Below, piece after piece: positions 38,300 through 64,000 of a stretch of DNA of 64,000 bases. Position numbers and translations under genes: made by a program. The notes beneath the pieces are model-generated. The model was given only the letters and a program-made list of their open reading frames with translations, was not told where the DNA came from and made no database searches. Within the stretch, counting starts at the first letter, position 1, and the number at the start of each line of letters is the position of its first letter. Origin of the DNA: Seriola aureovittata (lineage: Eukaryota; Chordata; Actinopteri; Carangiformes; Carangidae); contig NC_079380.1 in assembly GCF_021018895.1 (NCBI RefSeq), positions 7,241,736 through 7,305,735 on the forward strand, in the 5' to 3' direction.

Positions 38300-39131
38300 G
38301 TTAAAGGTCAAGTTTGACATTTGCAACACTTTGCTTTGTCCTCACTTTCAAATACATGCAGACAAAACAAGCACCAATGTAACATTCACTTTTGACATAA
38401 GTAACATCACGCCCAGAGTAAGTTGAAGGAAATGCAAACTTGTATGCTCTGAAAGTTAAACTAAACAGGTGTTGTTCTTAACCTCTGCGCAGCAAAAGTG
38501 ATGTGTAAAGCATGAGATGTAGTTTACACTGTAACAGAGGCAGAGAGCCAAGAGAAGCATATACATGCTGTTCGAAACCTTCATCTGGTGTGGAGGGCTA
38601 AATGAGTCAGCTGTGAGGACTGGTGTGCAACCTCAGTGGTCTCACTGAGCAGATGGGCCACATACAGCGGCAATGTTCCAACAAGAGGTAGAGAGTCCCC
38701 TCTGAATATTTAGTAGCGGCTTCCCACTGATCCGTTTCATGAGAATCTTCAGGTTAAGGCTACATCTCCATCCATAAACCCTCCTCTGACCTCTCAGCAT
38801 GAGGAAGAGAGGGGTGCTGTTGTGTTTGGCTCCAGGGGGATTTGTTGTGTGTAACTACAATCTGTAAACGGGTGTGTGTGTTTTAAGAGAGAGAGGCCAT
38901 CAGTGCAGTGCAAACGTCTGTGCATATCTAGAGACCAAAAGCGTGCAAGAGACATCAAAAAGAGGCAAGATGGCTGCTGGCTTTTAACCTCTGTCTGACA
39001 ACAGCAACTCCTTTAAGTTTGACAGTTGTATTATTTACAAGGGGACCATTACAAAAACAAATTTTGTCCTGTCTGTTCAGAGGGTTTCCCATTATGATCC
39101 TACAAGTGTCTCCCCACTGAGTCCTCCACTG

Positions 39132-47369
<8,238 letters not shown>

Positions 47370-47497
47370 GGATCCTCTTGAGAGTGTTACATATGACGCT
47401 GAAAACACAGTCTGGAAAAATCTGTGGATAAAGGTGAAAAAAAAAAAACTGTGAAAGAGAAGATGTCTCTCTTTGGTCTCCCCCTGCTAGAGTGATT

Positions 47498-47520
47498 TAG
47501 AATAGAATAGAATAGAATAG
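47498..47520. repeat. (AGAAT)n short tandem repeat
   Basis: Four to five copies of TAGAA/AGAAT lie just upstream, in the gene sense, of the STRADA start-codon exon. The sequence that follows on the plus strand (ATCTTAAGTGTCATTGTTAA) looks like a retroposon tail. Confidence 0.75.
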
Positions 47521-48742
47521 ATCTTAAGTGTCATTGTTAAAAGACCACAAAAGTCAGTTTAGCAGCTCTGTCAATGTGCATAAGCAAAACACATACATAT
47601 TTATGAGTGTATATACTGTATATCTATATATGTATGTAAAAGTATTTTATGTACTGTATGAGCCTTTTAAGTCTGCTTCTGCTATGCATCACTCAACGCA
47701 GCACGATGTTGTCTTTTTAGCCCATATTTCTGTTAATATTTGCCATGTCATTACTTTGCATGTCTTGTATTATGTGTGTCCGTGTTGTTTGTCTTAAATA
47801 ATAAAATAAAATTTGAATATAATAGTGGCCTGATATATTTATTTTATAAATTATATTTATATATCTATAATAATATTCTATTCTCTTTTTACTATTGCTC
47901 TGTGTGCTTATAAATTATCTCAATACCTTTGTAATTTTAATTTTATATTCTTATATTATATTAATTCTATATTCTACTTATATTCTGAGTGGCTTTGTTA
48001 CATCTGTCCAGAAAGTACAGATTAGAAATGGCCTCTTCCCTAACTCTGGCGCATTTACTGCAATCTTTACTTATATGCACAATCCATGTTAAATAAACCA
48101 ATAAATGAAAAACAAATAAACAAAAGTCACATGTAGTTGGTCTACAATGCTCATTATCAATACTACACTTAAGAATTCTATCAGAATACTTACAATTACC
48201 TGAAGAATAGCATACATCTGTAGAACATAAATCATATTTGAAGGTTTAAGTGGCATTACATGAAAGGAATTTTTTTTTGGCACATTACCAAACGTGTTAA
48301 ATTGCCTCGCCTCATGAATGCTATGAATATTAGTTATTACTTCTAATGATTATTAAACCTTGAAAAGCAGAGTAAAGTCTGGCAGCCACATGATCTCTCG
48401 GTAGTTAGTGCTGCCTTTAATGATGATATCTTCATTGATGCTGATATTTTTAGGTTGAAACTAATCAACATTCACGCTTGAATATTGGCGGTTGTTATGC
48501 AAACACATATACTGAATTCCAGAGATTGAAAACGAAGTAGTTTGAACAGTCCAAGAAAAAAAACACTTCAATAAACTAAAATCAGATTGGTCTAAAACAT
48601 AGCTCATTTCTTGCTAATGGCTCGCTAATGTTGCCATGATGGAGGGCGCAGGCTAGCACTAGTAAATTACCGTTAGCTACGACAGCTACCATGACTTATT
48701 TTAACAAGAAAATGCATTATTTTTAATGTCTTAGTAACTTAC

Positions 48743-48987
48743 CGATATGAGGTTTAGAACAGCAATTCCTGGTTGCAGTATTATTATATTCTAAGACAAC
48801 TTATTTAGCTGCCCATCCTCTCCAGCGGAATGTTTTTGACAGCTCTCCACTACGCTATCTTGGCTGACCGTAGTGTCGCGCACGAACGACGACATACTTA
48901 TGGAGGAACTTTGCGCGGGCTGATGACGTAGGCATCGCTTCTTCTAATGACAACACAGACAGGAGCTTTTACTGTCGCCACAAACAG
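48743..48987. promoter_or_regulatory. Bidirectional promoter: STRADA (-) and DDX42 (+) 5' UTR exons
   Basis: On the minus strand a probable STRADA 5' UTR exon ends at 48743 with a CG|GTAAGT donor. On the plus strand a DDX42 5' UTR exon ends at 48987 with CAG|GTAAAT. The two transcription starts must both fall within this 245-bp, CpG-bearing stretch. A CRE-like TGACGTAG sits near 48924. No TATA box was seen. Confidence 0.6.
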
Positions 48988-49591
48988 GTAAATACTCACT
49001 GTTGGCCACCTTTACAAAATTATCCATACAATCAGTCAACGAAAAATGTTGTGGTGTACTCCTCAGGGTTATAAAACGCACCCTAACTAAGCCACATTCA
49101 CGACCAAGTTTCGACCCTAGCCTCGCACCTACCTCGGCCTCATTTTGCGGCCTTGAGCTAATGCTAGCGTTAGGTATACAAAAATCATAGCTTGTGTTAA
49201 TATATTATGAAATTGCTGTAATGCAAAGTAACTGCCATGGACCAGCAGCTAAATCCTAAAAAACCTGCTTTGTACCGTCGTATTTTGTAAATAGCTAACT
49301 AGCTTCATGTTAACGCCTTGAGGTCAGTTTCTCAGCCTGATACCGTCCTCCCCTAGGGAACCCCATAGAAAATATGCCTGATAATTATAGTATTGCTTTT
49401 TAGCAGACATACGTGCCTCAATGGACATTAATGAAAGTGTCTTACGAATTGCGAGTATTTATGGCAATATTCGTCTTATGTTTAACCTGCACAGCTACGT
49501 AGATACGTTGCTATATTTTGTTTACTTAGCTGATGCTGGTTAAGATAACGTTACTGCGGAGGAGTCCCCGTCAATAAAAGCGAAGTATCTA

Positions 49592-49710
49592 ACACCCTGT
49601 TCAGACCTGGCACTAACATGCGTCTTCAGTGATCCGATCACAAGTGGTCAGCTCTAAGTACGTCAGTTAAATGCCTCTCCACATGATTGACCACTTGTGA
49701 TCGGATCTCA
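49592..49710. mobile_element. Foldback (MITE-like) element with perfect 20-bp inverted arms
   Basis: The arm at 49631-49650, GATCCGATCACAAGTGGTCA, is exactly complementary to the arm at 49688-49707, separated by 37 bp. The left flank CACCCTGTTCAGACCTGGCA resembles the end of a known vertebrate DNA-element type ('CCTGTTTACACCTGGCATTA'). It lies in DDX42 intron 1, about 0.6 kb from the promoter. Confidence 0.65.
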
Positions 49711-50121
49711 CTTCCCCACTTTATTTGCAAATAAACAGATATGCGTTGTTGTTTTTAGCCATTGTCAGACCTTCAGTAAACAAAGTGGAATGTAAGTTAC
49801 CTGCACGTCCCCAGTTTTAATACCGCTTGGTCGCCCATACCCACCATCTCAGAATATTCTCGCATGACTGCCAGTCATCCAGGACCCATGTCCCTTACAT
49901 TGGTAACTTCCGTTACTTTGTTTATTTTAAAATGAACTAAACAAAAAACGATTTCACTAGAGAAGTGAATGGCCATCAGGGCTACTCATTACTACTTGGT
50001 CTTAAGACTAACAGTTGGTCTTATCACATGCATCACATTTTTTTAATGAGATTTGGGTTAATTACAAAGGGATTTTGACACTTTAAAGACTTGTTTTCCC
50101 TTTTGTTTACAGAACACAGTC

Positions 50122-55919
<5,798 letters not shown>

Positions 55920-55926
55920 AGAAAAA

Positions 55927-55932
55927 AATAAA
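55927..55932 (+). terminator. Candidate proximal polyadenylation signal of DDX42
   Basis: AATAAA occurs 8 nt after the DDX42 stop, with another at about 56056-56061 and further ones near 57438 and 58091. The first is probably too close to the stop to be the only site, so the true 3' end is uncertain. Confidence 0.35.
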
Positions 55933-58180
55933 CACATCAGTAGAATAATATGTGCAACCAACTGCTCCATGACAAACTTGTCTGTGTAGGCAGATAGCAG
56001 AGCATATCAGAGAGTGATACAAGCACAGGGATGGAGGGGGGGTTTTGTGGACTCTAAATAAATGGGAAGTGTATTGACGCTACTGTCATCTTGGCTCAGA
56101 ACTCATGATTTGGTCAGAGCGCAACAGAGTGTGTCAGACAGGTCAACAAAAGCAGCTCAGAGACAGCCACTGTACATACACCATTAAGACTGTTGTTATT
56201 GTAAGTCAATAGGATCAAGCAATAGAGCTTTAATGAATCTTTATTGTAAGTAAACAATTCAAAGTTAGGATGTGTTGGTTGTTGTCTTGTTTCTACTCAC
56301 TGAGCTCCTAACATGCTTTTGTGCTTGCAAACCTGACGCATTTATCTTTTCCTAACGGATCTTTGCCAAGTGTGTTTGTGTGTTTGCTTTTTGTTCATCT
56401 ACAAAGCTAACTCTGAAAACTCTTTGCATCTTTGAAGGCGCTCAGTGATGATTCACAGTCACACAAGTACATGTCAAAAACTGTATAGCTCTTTTTGTGT
56501 CTTGTATTCAAGTTTTAGTGAAGTGCCTTCCCTTGGCATTTAGTCTGTCTTATGCTTTTGAAATGTTTTTCAGGAAGATGCATTTGTTTGTTTGAGAGAG
56601 GGATTTCAAGTGTTCATTCACAAATGGAAAATGTGAAGTTTTGATTAAAAAGACTCCTTTGGCATCTATTTTTGTATGTTTTCTATGACGATCAATCTGT
56701 GCCGCCCATTCTGTTTTACCACTGAAAACAAATGTACAGGTGTTGCTCTCACTTCAGCCTTTGATATTGTTTATAAGTCTACATGAAATTCATGAGGCAG
56801 AGCAACAGACATGCTGACTGCTTTAAAAATGCACTGGGACTATCTTGTCTGAATAACACATTTTTTAACAATAGTTGTACCTGTTGTAATCAATACACCA
56901 ATAATGAGCTATCAATATAGATGTAGATGTATCAGTGTCTTCACAAATACAACGCAGTGTTATAGTTTCTCACTGTGACCAGTGGAGGGTTGTGAACTCG
57001 TGTCATGACAGACATATTTTGCTTTGTGGCTGTGTTGCAGCCAGTTGCAGAAGAAATGTGGATGTGGAAAACTTGATTGCACTAAATATCAGCATATTCT
57101 GGATCCAAAAGTCAGTCAAGAAAGTGAAACTGCAAACAGGCTGGCTTTACAACAAGACAATGGTCCAAAGGCAGATCTCATAATCCACCATGTGCTACCT
57201 CAAGTAACAAGCTGAAGCTTTTGGAATGACCCTGAGAGTCCCCTGAGCTGAACCCAAGACGTTATAAGTTAAAAGTTGATTGATAAAAAGCCTATAAAGA
57301 CTTTCCTGAACATCACTGAGATTCGGTGGGTTGATCTTCAACATGCCTTACAAGGCACCCTACTTAGTACTGACTTAGTCGGGTGTCCAAACTTGTGCAC
57401 ATGCCACAATTAGTTTAATTTCTTTTATTAAGTTCATGAAATAAAAAGTAACCGTGAATTAACATTTGAGGAAAGGCTTTTTTTTATGTCTGCTGTTTGC
57501 TGCAGGGAGTATATTTACTTCTTGTCAAAGTTCAGGTGCCCATATGAACATTGAAAGGCATTTTTCTTGCTTCAGTCATTCTTGCCATTAAAAGATTCCT
57601 TTCTAATGCACTTTCAGTTTAAGTGATGGGGTACAAAATCAAGTGCTGTGCAAAAATACATTCAAAAGTTTATGTGAAGCTACGATGAGAATTCAGCAGT
57701 CTGAGTTACACAAATCAAGTGGGCATCTTCGACAGTTAAAGCTGTTTTAGTACAAGATTCACACCTTTATGTTTCCTGCAAATATGTTTACATTTTGAGC
57801 TCCAGCACATTGATAGTTCCATAAAGAGGGAATTTTGTTCTAAAACACTTTAACTTTGGAAGAATATATTTGATTAATTTGAATGGCTAAAGCCCCATAT
57901 TGGCTTCAGATAAACTTTTGAATACATTTTTTGCTCAAGGACTGTGCATTTTGTCCATCATCATCTACAATGAAAACCAAAGTGACCTCTTAATGTATGA
58001 ACAGGAGGAATGATTACATCAAGCATAGCGTTCATTGTTTCATTACCTCGTAGAAATAGAAATCGTGAACCTACCCTTTGAATCTCTTTAAATAAAGTTA
58101 TTGTAGAAGGATAATATTTACGTAAAAGCTTGAAAGTGTCATCCTTGTTCTAGACGTAGTACTGATTTATCCGACAACCC
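55933..58180. other. DDX42 3' UTR and intergenic region
   Basis: No coding exon was found. The 5' part is probably DDX42 3' UTR. A decayed transposon occupies about 57020-57445. The remainder, up to the next promoter near 58.2 kb, is AT-rich unique sequence. Confidence 0.5.
57020..57445 (+). mobile_element. Decayed DDE (Tc1/mariner-like) transposase fragment
   Basis: One plus frame reads LALQQDNGPKADLIIHHVLP and, after a frame change, KLKLLE, then ESPELNP with two stops between them. The order LQQDN-PK ... KLLEWPSQSPDLNP is the hallmark of Tc1-like transposases around the second catalytic Asp. Stops, a frameshift and a 3' segment ending GTGTCCAAACTTGTGCACAT show it is dead. Confidence 0.6.
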
Positions 58181-58194
58181 ATGAATGCATCGGG

Positions 58195-58419
58195 AGCAGA
58201 TGAGAACCAATAGCGTGCGACATCCTGCCGAAGAAAAAAACGTTCTGTTGAAAAACCGAGATCAGGGGCGAAGCAGAGGGTAGAAACTCACCGGCACCGG
58301 GGCCAGCGTCTGCAACAAAGCCTCCCAGAAAAGTGGATGAGAGGGCCGATATCTACGTCCAGCCACTGAGTGAACAGACTCTGCGTTTTTCAGCCAGTGT
58401 GTCGCAGACAAGAAGCGCA
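58195..58419 (+). promoter_or_regulatory. Promoter and first (mostly noncoding) exon of a downstream gene
   Basis: A CCAAT box (58207-58211, ACCAATAGCG) is followed by CpG-rich sequence. A probable exon ends at 58419 with CGCAGATG|GTGAGTGC. The last bases include an ATG, so translation could start at the very end of this exon. No second exon was recognised before 64000. Human synteny around STRADA-DDX42 makes MAP3K3 one possibility, but nothing coding supports it. Confidence 0.5.
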
Positions 58420-61400
58420 GATGGTGAGTGCTTTTGCTCGGCTGTTGTGTGTCTGCAGCCTCCCCTCCCTCCGCTGCTCTCCTCCCGGCTCCTCTTTTTT
58501 TTTTGTGAGATGAGGTGAGGTGATGATGTCTGTCCACTCGCCAAGGTTTAGCTAACCAGGAGTCGGTTTTGTTGTGTAAGCCACGGCATTAATCTTGGAT
58601 TTAAATGCAGTATTTAGGCATCAGAGGAGATTTTGTTTATTTAAAGGATATTCAATCGCCCGCCATCGTGTTCCTCCAAATGCTAGCAATGTGCTGGTTG
58701 TTCTAACGTCTATTAGTTAGCTAGCTTGATGGCTAATTAATATTAACAAAACTATGTGATTTAAACGTATTGAATAATACATTTAACTCACATTATCCGT
58801 GCTAGTTTGAACACCTATCTTTCGTACTGACGGTCCATTTAAAATTCCCTCCATATTAGATTTGTAAATTCATTTGTGGTTTAATTTTATGTGGCGTTTT
58901 TTGTTTTGTTTGAGCAGCAGTTAGCAGGCATAGCAGATAAATGTGTGTATTTGCTGATGAGGATTACCGCTGGCCTGTTATGTGGTAAATGTAGTAAATC
59001 AAGTCCACACAGCCAGGTATTTTGTAAAAAGAATTTGCAAATGATTTAACTGTAGAAACCATAAACAGTTATAATTTAGCAAATAAACAATTAGATAAAA
59101 GCAGAAGACACTGTTAAAGACTGCTGTATGTAATCAACAGTACGATTATTACAATAGAGGTGGGAAGTTTAAGGTGCACTCTGATCAAAAGATATTCCTA
59201 TATTGATCTCCTTTAGTATGTTTGCATGCAACTCAATGTCCTAGTTTTGAGTCTTACCCCAGTGTTGATGTATTTTGGGATATATTTACAGGTAGTATGA
59301 AAAACCTGGTTATTCATATTCTTGTGTACATGATCGTGACAATCCAGGTTTCCGGTCTTGTCTGTGCAAGTGTGTCATGATTCCTCCTCAACATCTCAGC
59401 CGCTCAGTCATTTTATGTACCAATGGATAATGATCAGAAACCTGGATGAAGTATTTACCTGCCACAATAGGTCTTGGTTTCTTTCTGGAATATATAGGTT
59501 TCTCCAAAAGTAGCTTGCATGTAACCACACTCATTTAAACTTGAAACTAAATGGTCCATTAAATATCCACAGCAGCTTACAGCTGCTGTCATTGTCAGAT
59601 GACTAATTCCTGACTGGATTTTCAGCATTAGATGAGAGTCTACAGCAGGTGGAAGAAAACATGCATTTTACCCTTTATACAAATTTCTTGCCTGTGTTTG
59701 TTTTGTCAAGTAGTTTACAAGCTGCTCTGTGGTCTGGTAAAACCACTTTTTATCCGTCCAGGGCACCACATCCACAGCAGTCTGTTATTATAACCCTGGC
59801 ATATGGCGACAAGGCTTAAGTAAGTATATGGTCAGTTTCATTTCCTGCTTGTCAGTGGACTCCTTGACTGTAATTTCAGTCAGAGTTGACGGTACAGATT
59901 GACACCCTACTCAGTTGGCTGATTTACATCAGTATGCTGTGGGATTTGAGAGGCTGTTGTTGCAATTTGACTGACTTGTTTGTCCAAAAATAAATAAATA
60001 ATGCGGATTTAGACAAAGCACATTACACAAAGCTGGACTAATAACATTTATATTGTTTGGCCATGTGGTCATCAGTCAAACAATTACCATTAATGGCATG
60101 AAAACCTGATTTGTTGGGCATGTCAGAAGTGCCATATGTTGGGAAGGGAGGGTGTTTGCTTGCTGTCAGATGTTCAGAGCAGTATTAAATGGGTCACCAG
60201 CAGGTCCAAGCCATAGAGCTGCAGGCAAAAGTGCTTAGAAAAATTGTAACTAGCAGCATACCTGTTCAATTATTTCCCATTTTCAATCATATATTGTGTT
60301 AGAGTTATAGATGGCTTTGAAAATGAGGAACATAATCAGGGTGGTTGTGTGAAGGAAGGAACATAGAACCTTTTTTTCAGGCCTTGAAAAGGGTTGGATA
60401 TTTTTTTTTCAGTGTGATTTAGTGCTTTTAAGGGATAGTGGGATTTTAAGGAACATGATTCATACTTTTGCAGATTGCTCGCTATGTCTTCATATTTAAT
60501 GATGTGTGCTGCACGTGGACGTTGCAGTTTTGCAAGTCAAATCATGAAGATATTTATGTTATGTTATGTGAAGAAGAGGTCAATATTTTTCACAGTACAT
60601 GCATGCATCCTTTTAAACCGTTCAAATGTTGATTTAAAAAAAAAGTTATCTTTTATAGTTTGCCTCTTTTTTCTTCTCCTCTGGGGAATACAAATGTCAC
60701 TTTAGACTCTATAAACCTGTACGGAAGTATTATGGCTCAGACATTGGAGGCAAAGACTTAACACATTCCTTTCACCTTGATTTGTTTCATTTATTTCAAT
60801 TCATTAACATGGTTCACTGCGGCCTACAGAAAAATCAGATCTCAGACAGATTGTTTGTAATATATGTTTTAGCCAATACAACTATAAATCAGTGACAGTG
60901 AGATGACAAAAGCCAATTTTCAGTAAATTGCTGCAGAGGAAGATAAGAAACTCAGAGACATTGTGATCATATCTTTTCTCAATTTTTTTTCCTTTCTCTT
61001 TAGTGCTGTCGAAACTCCTCCAAATGCCATTTGCAGTTCTGTGTAACTCTTTTCAGTAGTAAATGTACTTTTGATTTAAACAACTCACATTTCTCTGTGT
61101 CTCAGATGTCTTTAATGTAGGTTATCTGGTTTACCACAGGGCAGACTGCTCAGAAATAGTCTTGTGTTTCCCACAGCATCAGTCAGCAGCAGACATCCAA
61201 CAAGTCACATTCTGAAGTCTCTTGAGCTCTTTGGGAAATCTGTGCACTGAAACTTAAGAGATCCATATTTAATTTTTGGGAAATTACTACTTAAGAGGCC
61301 TTATGTGGAAAAATGGTCATTGTGTCATTGTCCCAGGCGACTGTCTCCATCCGCAGTTAAGAAGCTTTGAGTGTGTGATGGAAATTTGTTGTGATGGCAA

Positions 61401-62302
61401 AGCAGACATTTGCATGTGAGTTTTTTTTTTTTTTTTTTTTTTTTTCAAGACAGGATAGGGCATGTTGTCTTGAATTCCAGTCCTGAGGGAGAATTTGGTT
61501 GTGAAATATTTCGTCCTCACCAGTCCATGATAACATCTGATCAATGGGAACACTTGAGGCTGTGTCTTCAAAACCTTTCAGAGAGGTTGCATGCGGCAGC
61601 GAGTGGCCTCTCGCTTTTGTCAAGTCAATACAGATTCCAGGTCCTCGACACATTCTTTAACAGGCTGCCGCTTGTTTTGTTCTTCTTCTTCTGCAGTTTT
61701 AAGAGGAAAATATAAACAGACCAGCTGCTACCAACCACGAACATGACAGACTTGACCCCCATGTGGTTCAGGAGCACAGGACAAAAATGAGAGATGTAGC
61801 ATCAGTAAGAGACACTGTGCTTTGTTGTTGGCTTTGATTTATGATTTCATCAGTAGTATCTGATTTTATGAATAAAAGATAGTCCAGGACCATGTTTTAG
61901 CCCGGTATTAAAGAGATCTCTGACACAATTATCAGAGGATTTGAGTGATTTTAATTGTGCTCCGAGGCAGCTTCTTCAATGGAGTGACAAAGTGAACACT
62001 GAGGCCTTTTTCTTTTTTTTTTTTTTAACATGATTAGAAAGACATTACAGTTCTGAACCTTAGGTCAAGTGAGCAAAAGTTGCTGACTACTATTTGAAAG
62101 TGAAATCTCACTTTTTTTTTTCTATGTGAAAGGAAAGCCTGCTTCTCAGAAAAGATACATGCAAATGATGCATGGTACAACGAAAAGCTTTAGTTCTTCT
62201 TTGAATCAACAGAACCACAAAGAAAACTTCATAAATACTGTTTGTAGAGCTGAAACAATGAGGTAATTAATTGATTTAGTTAAATAAACAGCTGCTATTT
62301 TA

Positions 62303-62339
<37 letters not shown>

Positions 62340-64000
62340 ATATCTGCCAATCATCCCCTGGCTGCTACTTTCCAATGTAAGGATTTGTTGCTTTTCATAT
62401 CACTGTTAACTGAATATCTTCTGGTTTTGGACTGTTGGACAGACAAATCAAGACATTTGAAGATGTTATCTTGTGCTTCGGGAAATTATACCAGGCATTT
62501 ATCACTAGTTTTCACATTTTATAACAAAATGATTTGTCCATTAATTGAGAACATTAAAAAAAAATCTGTAATTGCAGCCCTAATTTCTCCACCTTTTTCA
62601 AGATGGCCAGTCTTTGAGTGCTTGTCATTCTGCATTCATAGAGCAGCTGCATGTTTGGTTAAGTCTTTCAGAAGTTTTATCTGGACCTCAGCAGCCACCA
62701 CAGACAGGAAGTGAAAAAACAAGTGTCTGTCAGTGCACTAAAGAGACAAGCAGACATTCAAAACCCTTTGTCGTGAAACAGCAGAATGCCCCGTCATGTT
62801 CCCATTGCATGCAGGAAGTTCAAAAAGGGAAGAGAAGTAGTGGCTGACCAAACACCCCAACACTCTCCCAGATGTGATTACTCTGCAGACTGGTGAACCT
62901 CCATCTGACGGATCAGACAGTTTGGTCCTGCTTTCATCAGTTCCCCAAACCTCATGTTCTGATAATACTCAGTTTTCCATCACAGGGATTTTTTTTTGTA
63001 CAAACCCCAGACTTGAGTGTTTTTTTTGTTGTTGTTGTGTGTTTGTTTTTTTGTCTTATCAGTCATCTTGTCCACATAACTTGCTGGTCTTGTCATGTTA
63101 AGAGTTACTGATTGAAGGTTGCTGTCAAGAACAGGCTATATATCTTCCCTGCGGCAGCAGTTTTAGTTGTTGGATCAGCGCCAATGCCTTGCAGGTCCAG
63201 AAAATGCAATCCACAGTTAGATGGTGTCTGCAAAAAAAAAAAAAAAAAAAAATCTTAACATTGCAAGTACTGAACTGGAAAATGTTGTTTGTTATGATTA
63301 GTTTAACATCAAACTGCTTGACAACTCATAGATAGGCTTATTAACATTGTTTTAATGTGTTTAAAGGATGAAGTTCTTCACATTTGTTCAGTCGCCCCCC
63401 ACCCCGTCCCAAACGATTTAACAATGTCTAAATATAAGAAATGAGAGAGTGTGAGCCCTGTTTTGGATTAATAACATAAGACATTTGTTAACATAGCGCC
63501 TGCCTTCCCTTCTAGGGGCCTGTTGCAGTGAATCGTGCACCACGGTGTGTATTCAATGATGATCAAGTGCAAGGGGGGTTTCTTTATAGTGCTGATGGAA
63601 AGAATATAATAAAGAGGAGATACTACTTGTAATTTGAACTCGTTCCCCCTTTATGATATTCTTCAGAGTAGCTGGTCTAAATGTGATTTATATCAGCAGA
63701 TATCTCCTGTAAGAACTGTAATTTGCAGTTTGTAGTTTTGCTGTCTTCCATAACAATGAATGACTTAAACATATTTTGAGGTTGCATGTTTTTGTAAACT
63801 ACATCCTCAAAATTTTATTATTCTATTACATCCTTCCCTGATTTTTTTTTTTTTTTTTGAAAGAATAAGATTAGACTTGAGGGGGGTTGCTTAACTCTTG
63901 TGTCACATAGGTAGTCTGTTCCCTGGGGGAAAAAAATGGGATGTGTGTTTCCTTAGTGTCCAGCTGAAGTTGCACAGTAGCAAATAATTAAAGGAAAACT
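58420..64000. other. Large presumptive first intron, no exon recognised
   Basis: The stretch is AT-rich with many homopolymers: poly-T at 61421-61445, poly-T at about 62308-62335, poly-A at about 63232-63252 and poly-T at 63842-63858. A MITE relic lies at about 62246-62585. Short open frames (62385-63111) have no recognisable protein character. Confidence 0.5.
62246..62585. mobile_element. Diverged TAGGGCTGCA-type MITE carrying a poly-T expansion
   Basis: The left end TAGAGCTGAAACAATGAGGT and right end GTAATTGCAGCCCTAA are inverted diverged ends of the family. The interior holds AATTAATTGATTTAGTTAAA and CATTAATTGAGAACATT. A T-run of about 28 nt lies inside. Confidence 0.6.

Noticed and set aside
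62385..63111. Several 70-110 codon frames near the right end
   Set aside because: They lie in AT-rich sequence with homopolymers, overlap a MITE relic in part, and show no conserved protein features.

Overview
The window is nuclear DNA from a vertebrate, almost certainly a teleost fish. It has intron-rich genes with canonical splice sites, long (CA)n microsatellites, and short DNA-transposon and retroposon relics of kinds common in fish genomes. All gene assignments rest on reading translated exons and comparing them with remembered vertebrate families; no database search was run.

Layout, left to right. Three genes lie on the minus strand: SLC35B1 (480-7381, 9 coding exons, 330 aa, an ER nucleotide transporter), FAM117A (9466-17534, 8 coding exons, 403 aa) and RUNDC3A (20708-34252, 11 coding exons, 433 aa, a RUN-domain protein). 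RNF113A follows on the plus strand (35067-38163, 10 exons, 322 aa, a spliceosomal CCCH/RING E3 ligase). It runs tail-to-tail into STRADA on the minus strand (39132-47369 plus a 5' UTR exon near 48.8 kb, 12 coding exons, 428 aa, the pseudokinase that activates LKB1). STRADA is head-to-head with DDX42 on the plus strand (50122-55919 plus a 5' UTR exon near 48.97 kb, 17 coding exons, 910 aa, a DEAD-box RNA helicase). Each of these six exon chains closes into one open frame from ATG to stop. A GC-rich plus-strand first exon at about 58.2-58.42 kb starts another gene whose coding part is not visible before the window ends.

The most unusual item is in RUNDC3A intron 1, on the opposite (plus) strand. 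Two paralogous 82-codon ORFs (25589-25837 and 27506-27754) encode a Ser/Thr/Gly/Lys-rich 7-residue repeat that I do not recognise. They have the same length, start MGNTS and end in TAG, and they differ by many synonymous changes, including six-fold-degenerate codon switches. That pattern suggests plus-strand coding selection. A third repeat ORF (25838-26209) follows the first in the same frame, directly after its TAG.

Other structure: two GC-AG introns (FAM117A and RUNDC3A), one of them largely (CA)n-derived; a 639-bp terminal-inverted-repeat transposon inserted in a tandem duplication in an SLC35B1 intron; a mariner/Tc1-type MITE in RNF113A intron 1; several diverged TAGGGCTGCA-type MITEs; a perfect 20-bp foldback in DDX42 intron 1; and a decayed DDE-transposase fragment downstream of DDX42. 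The human counterparts of five genes map to three separate parts of 17q and the sixth to X, so the neighbourhood is rearranged relative to human.
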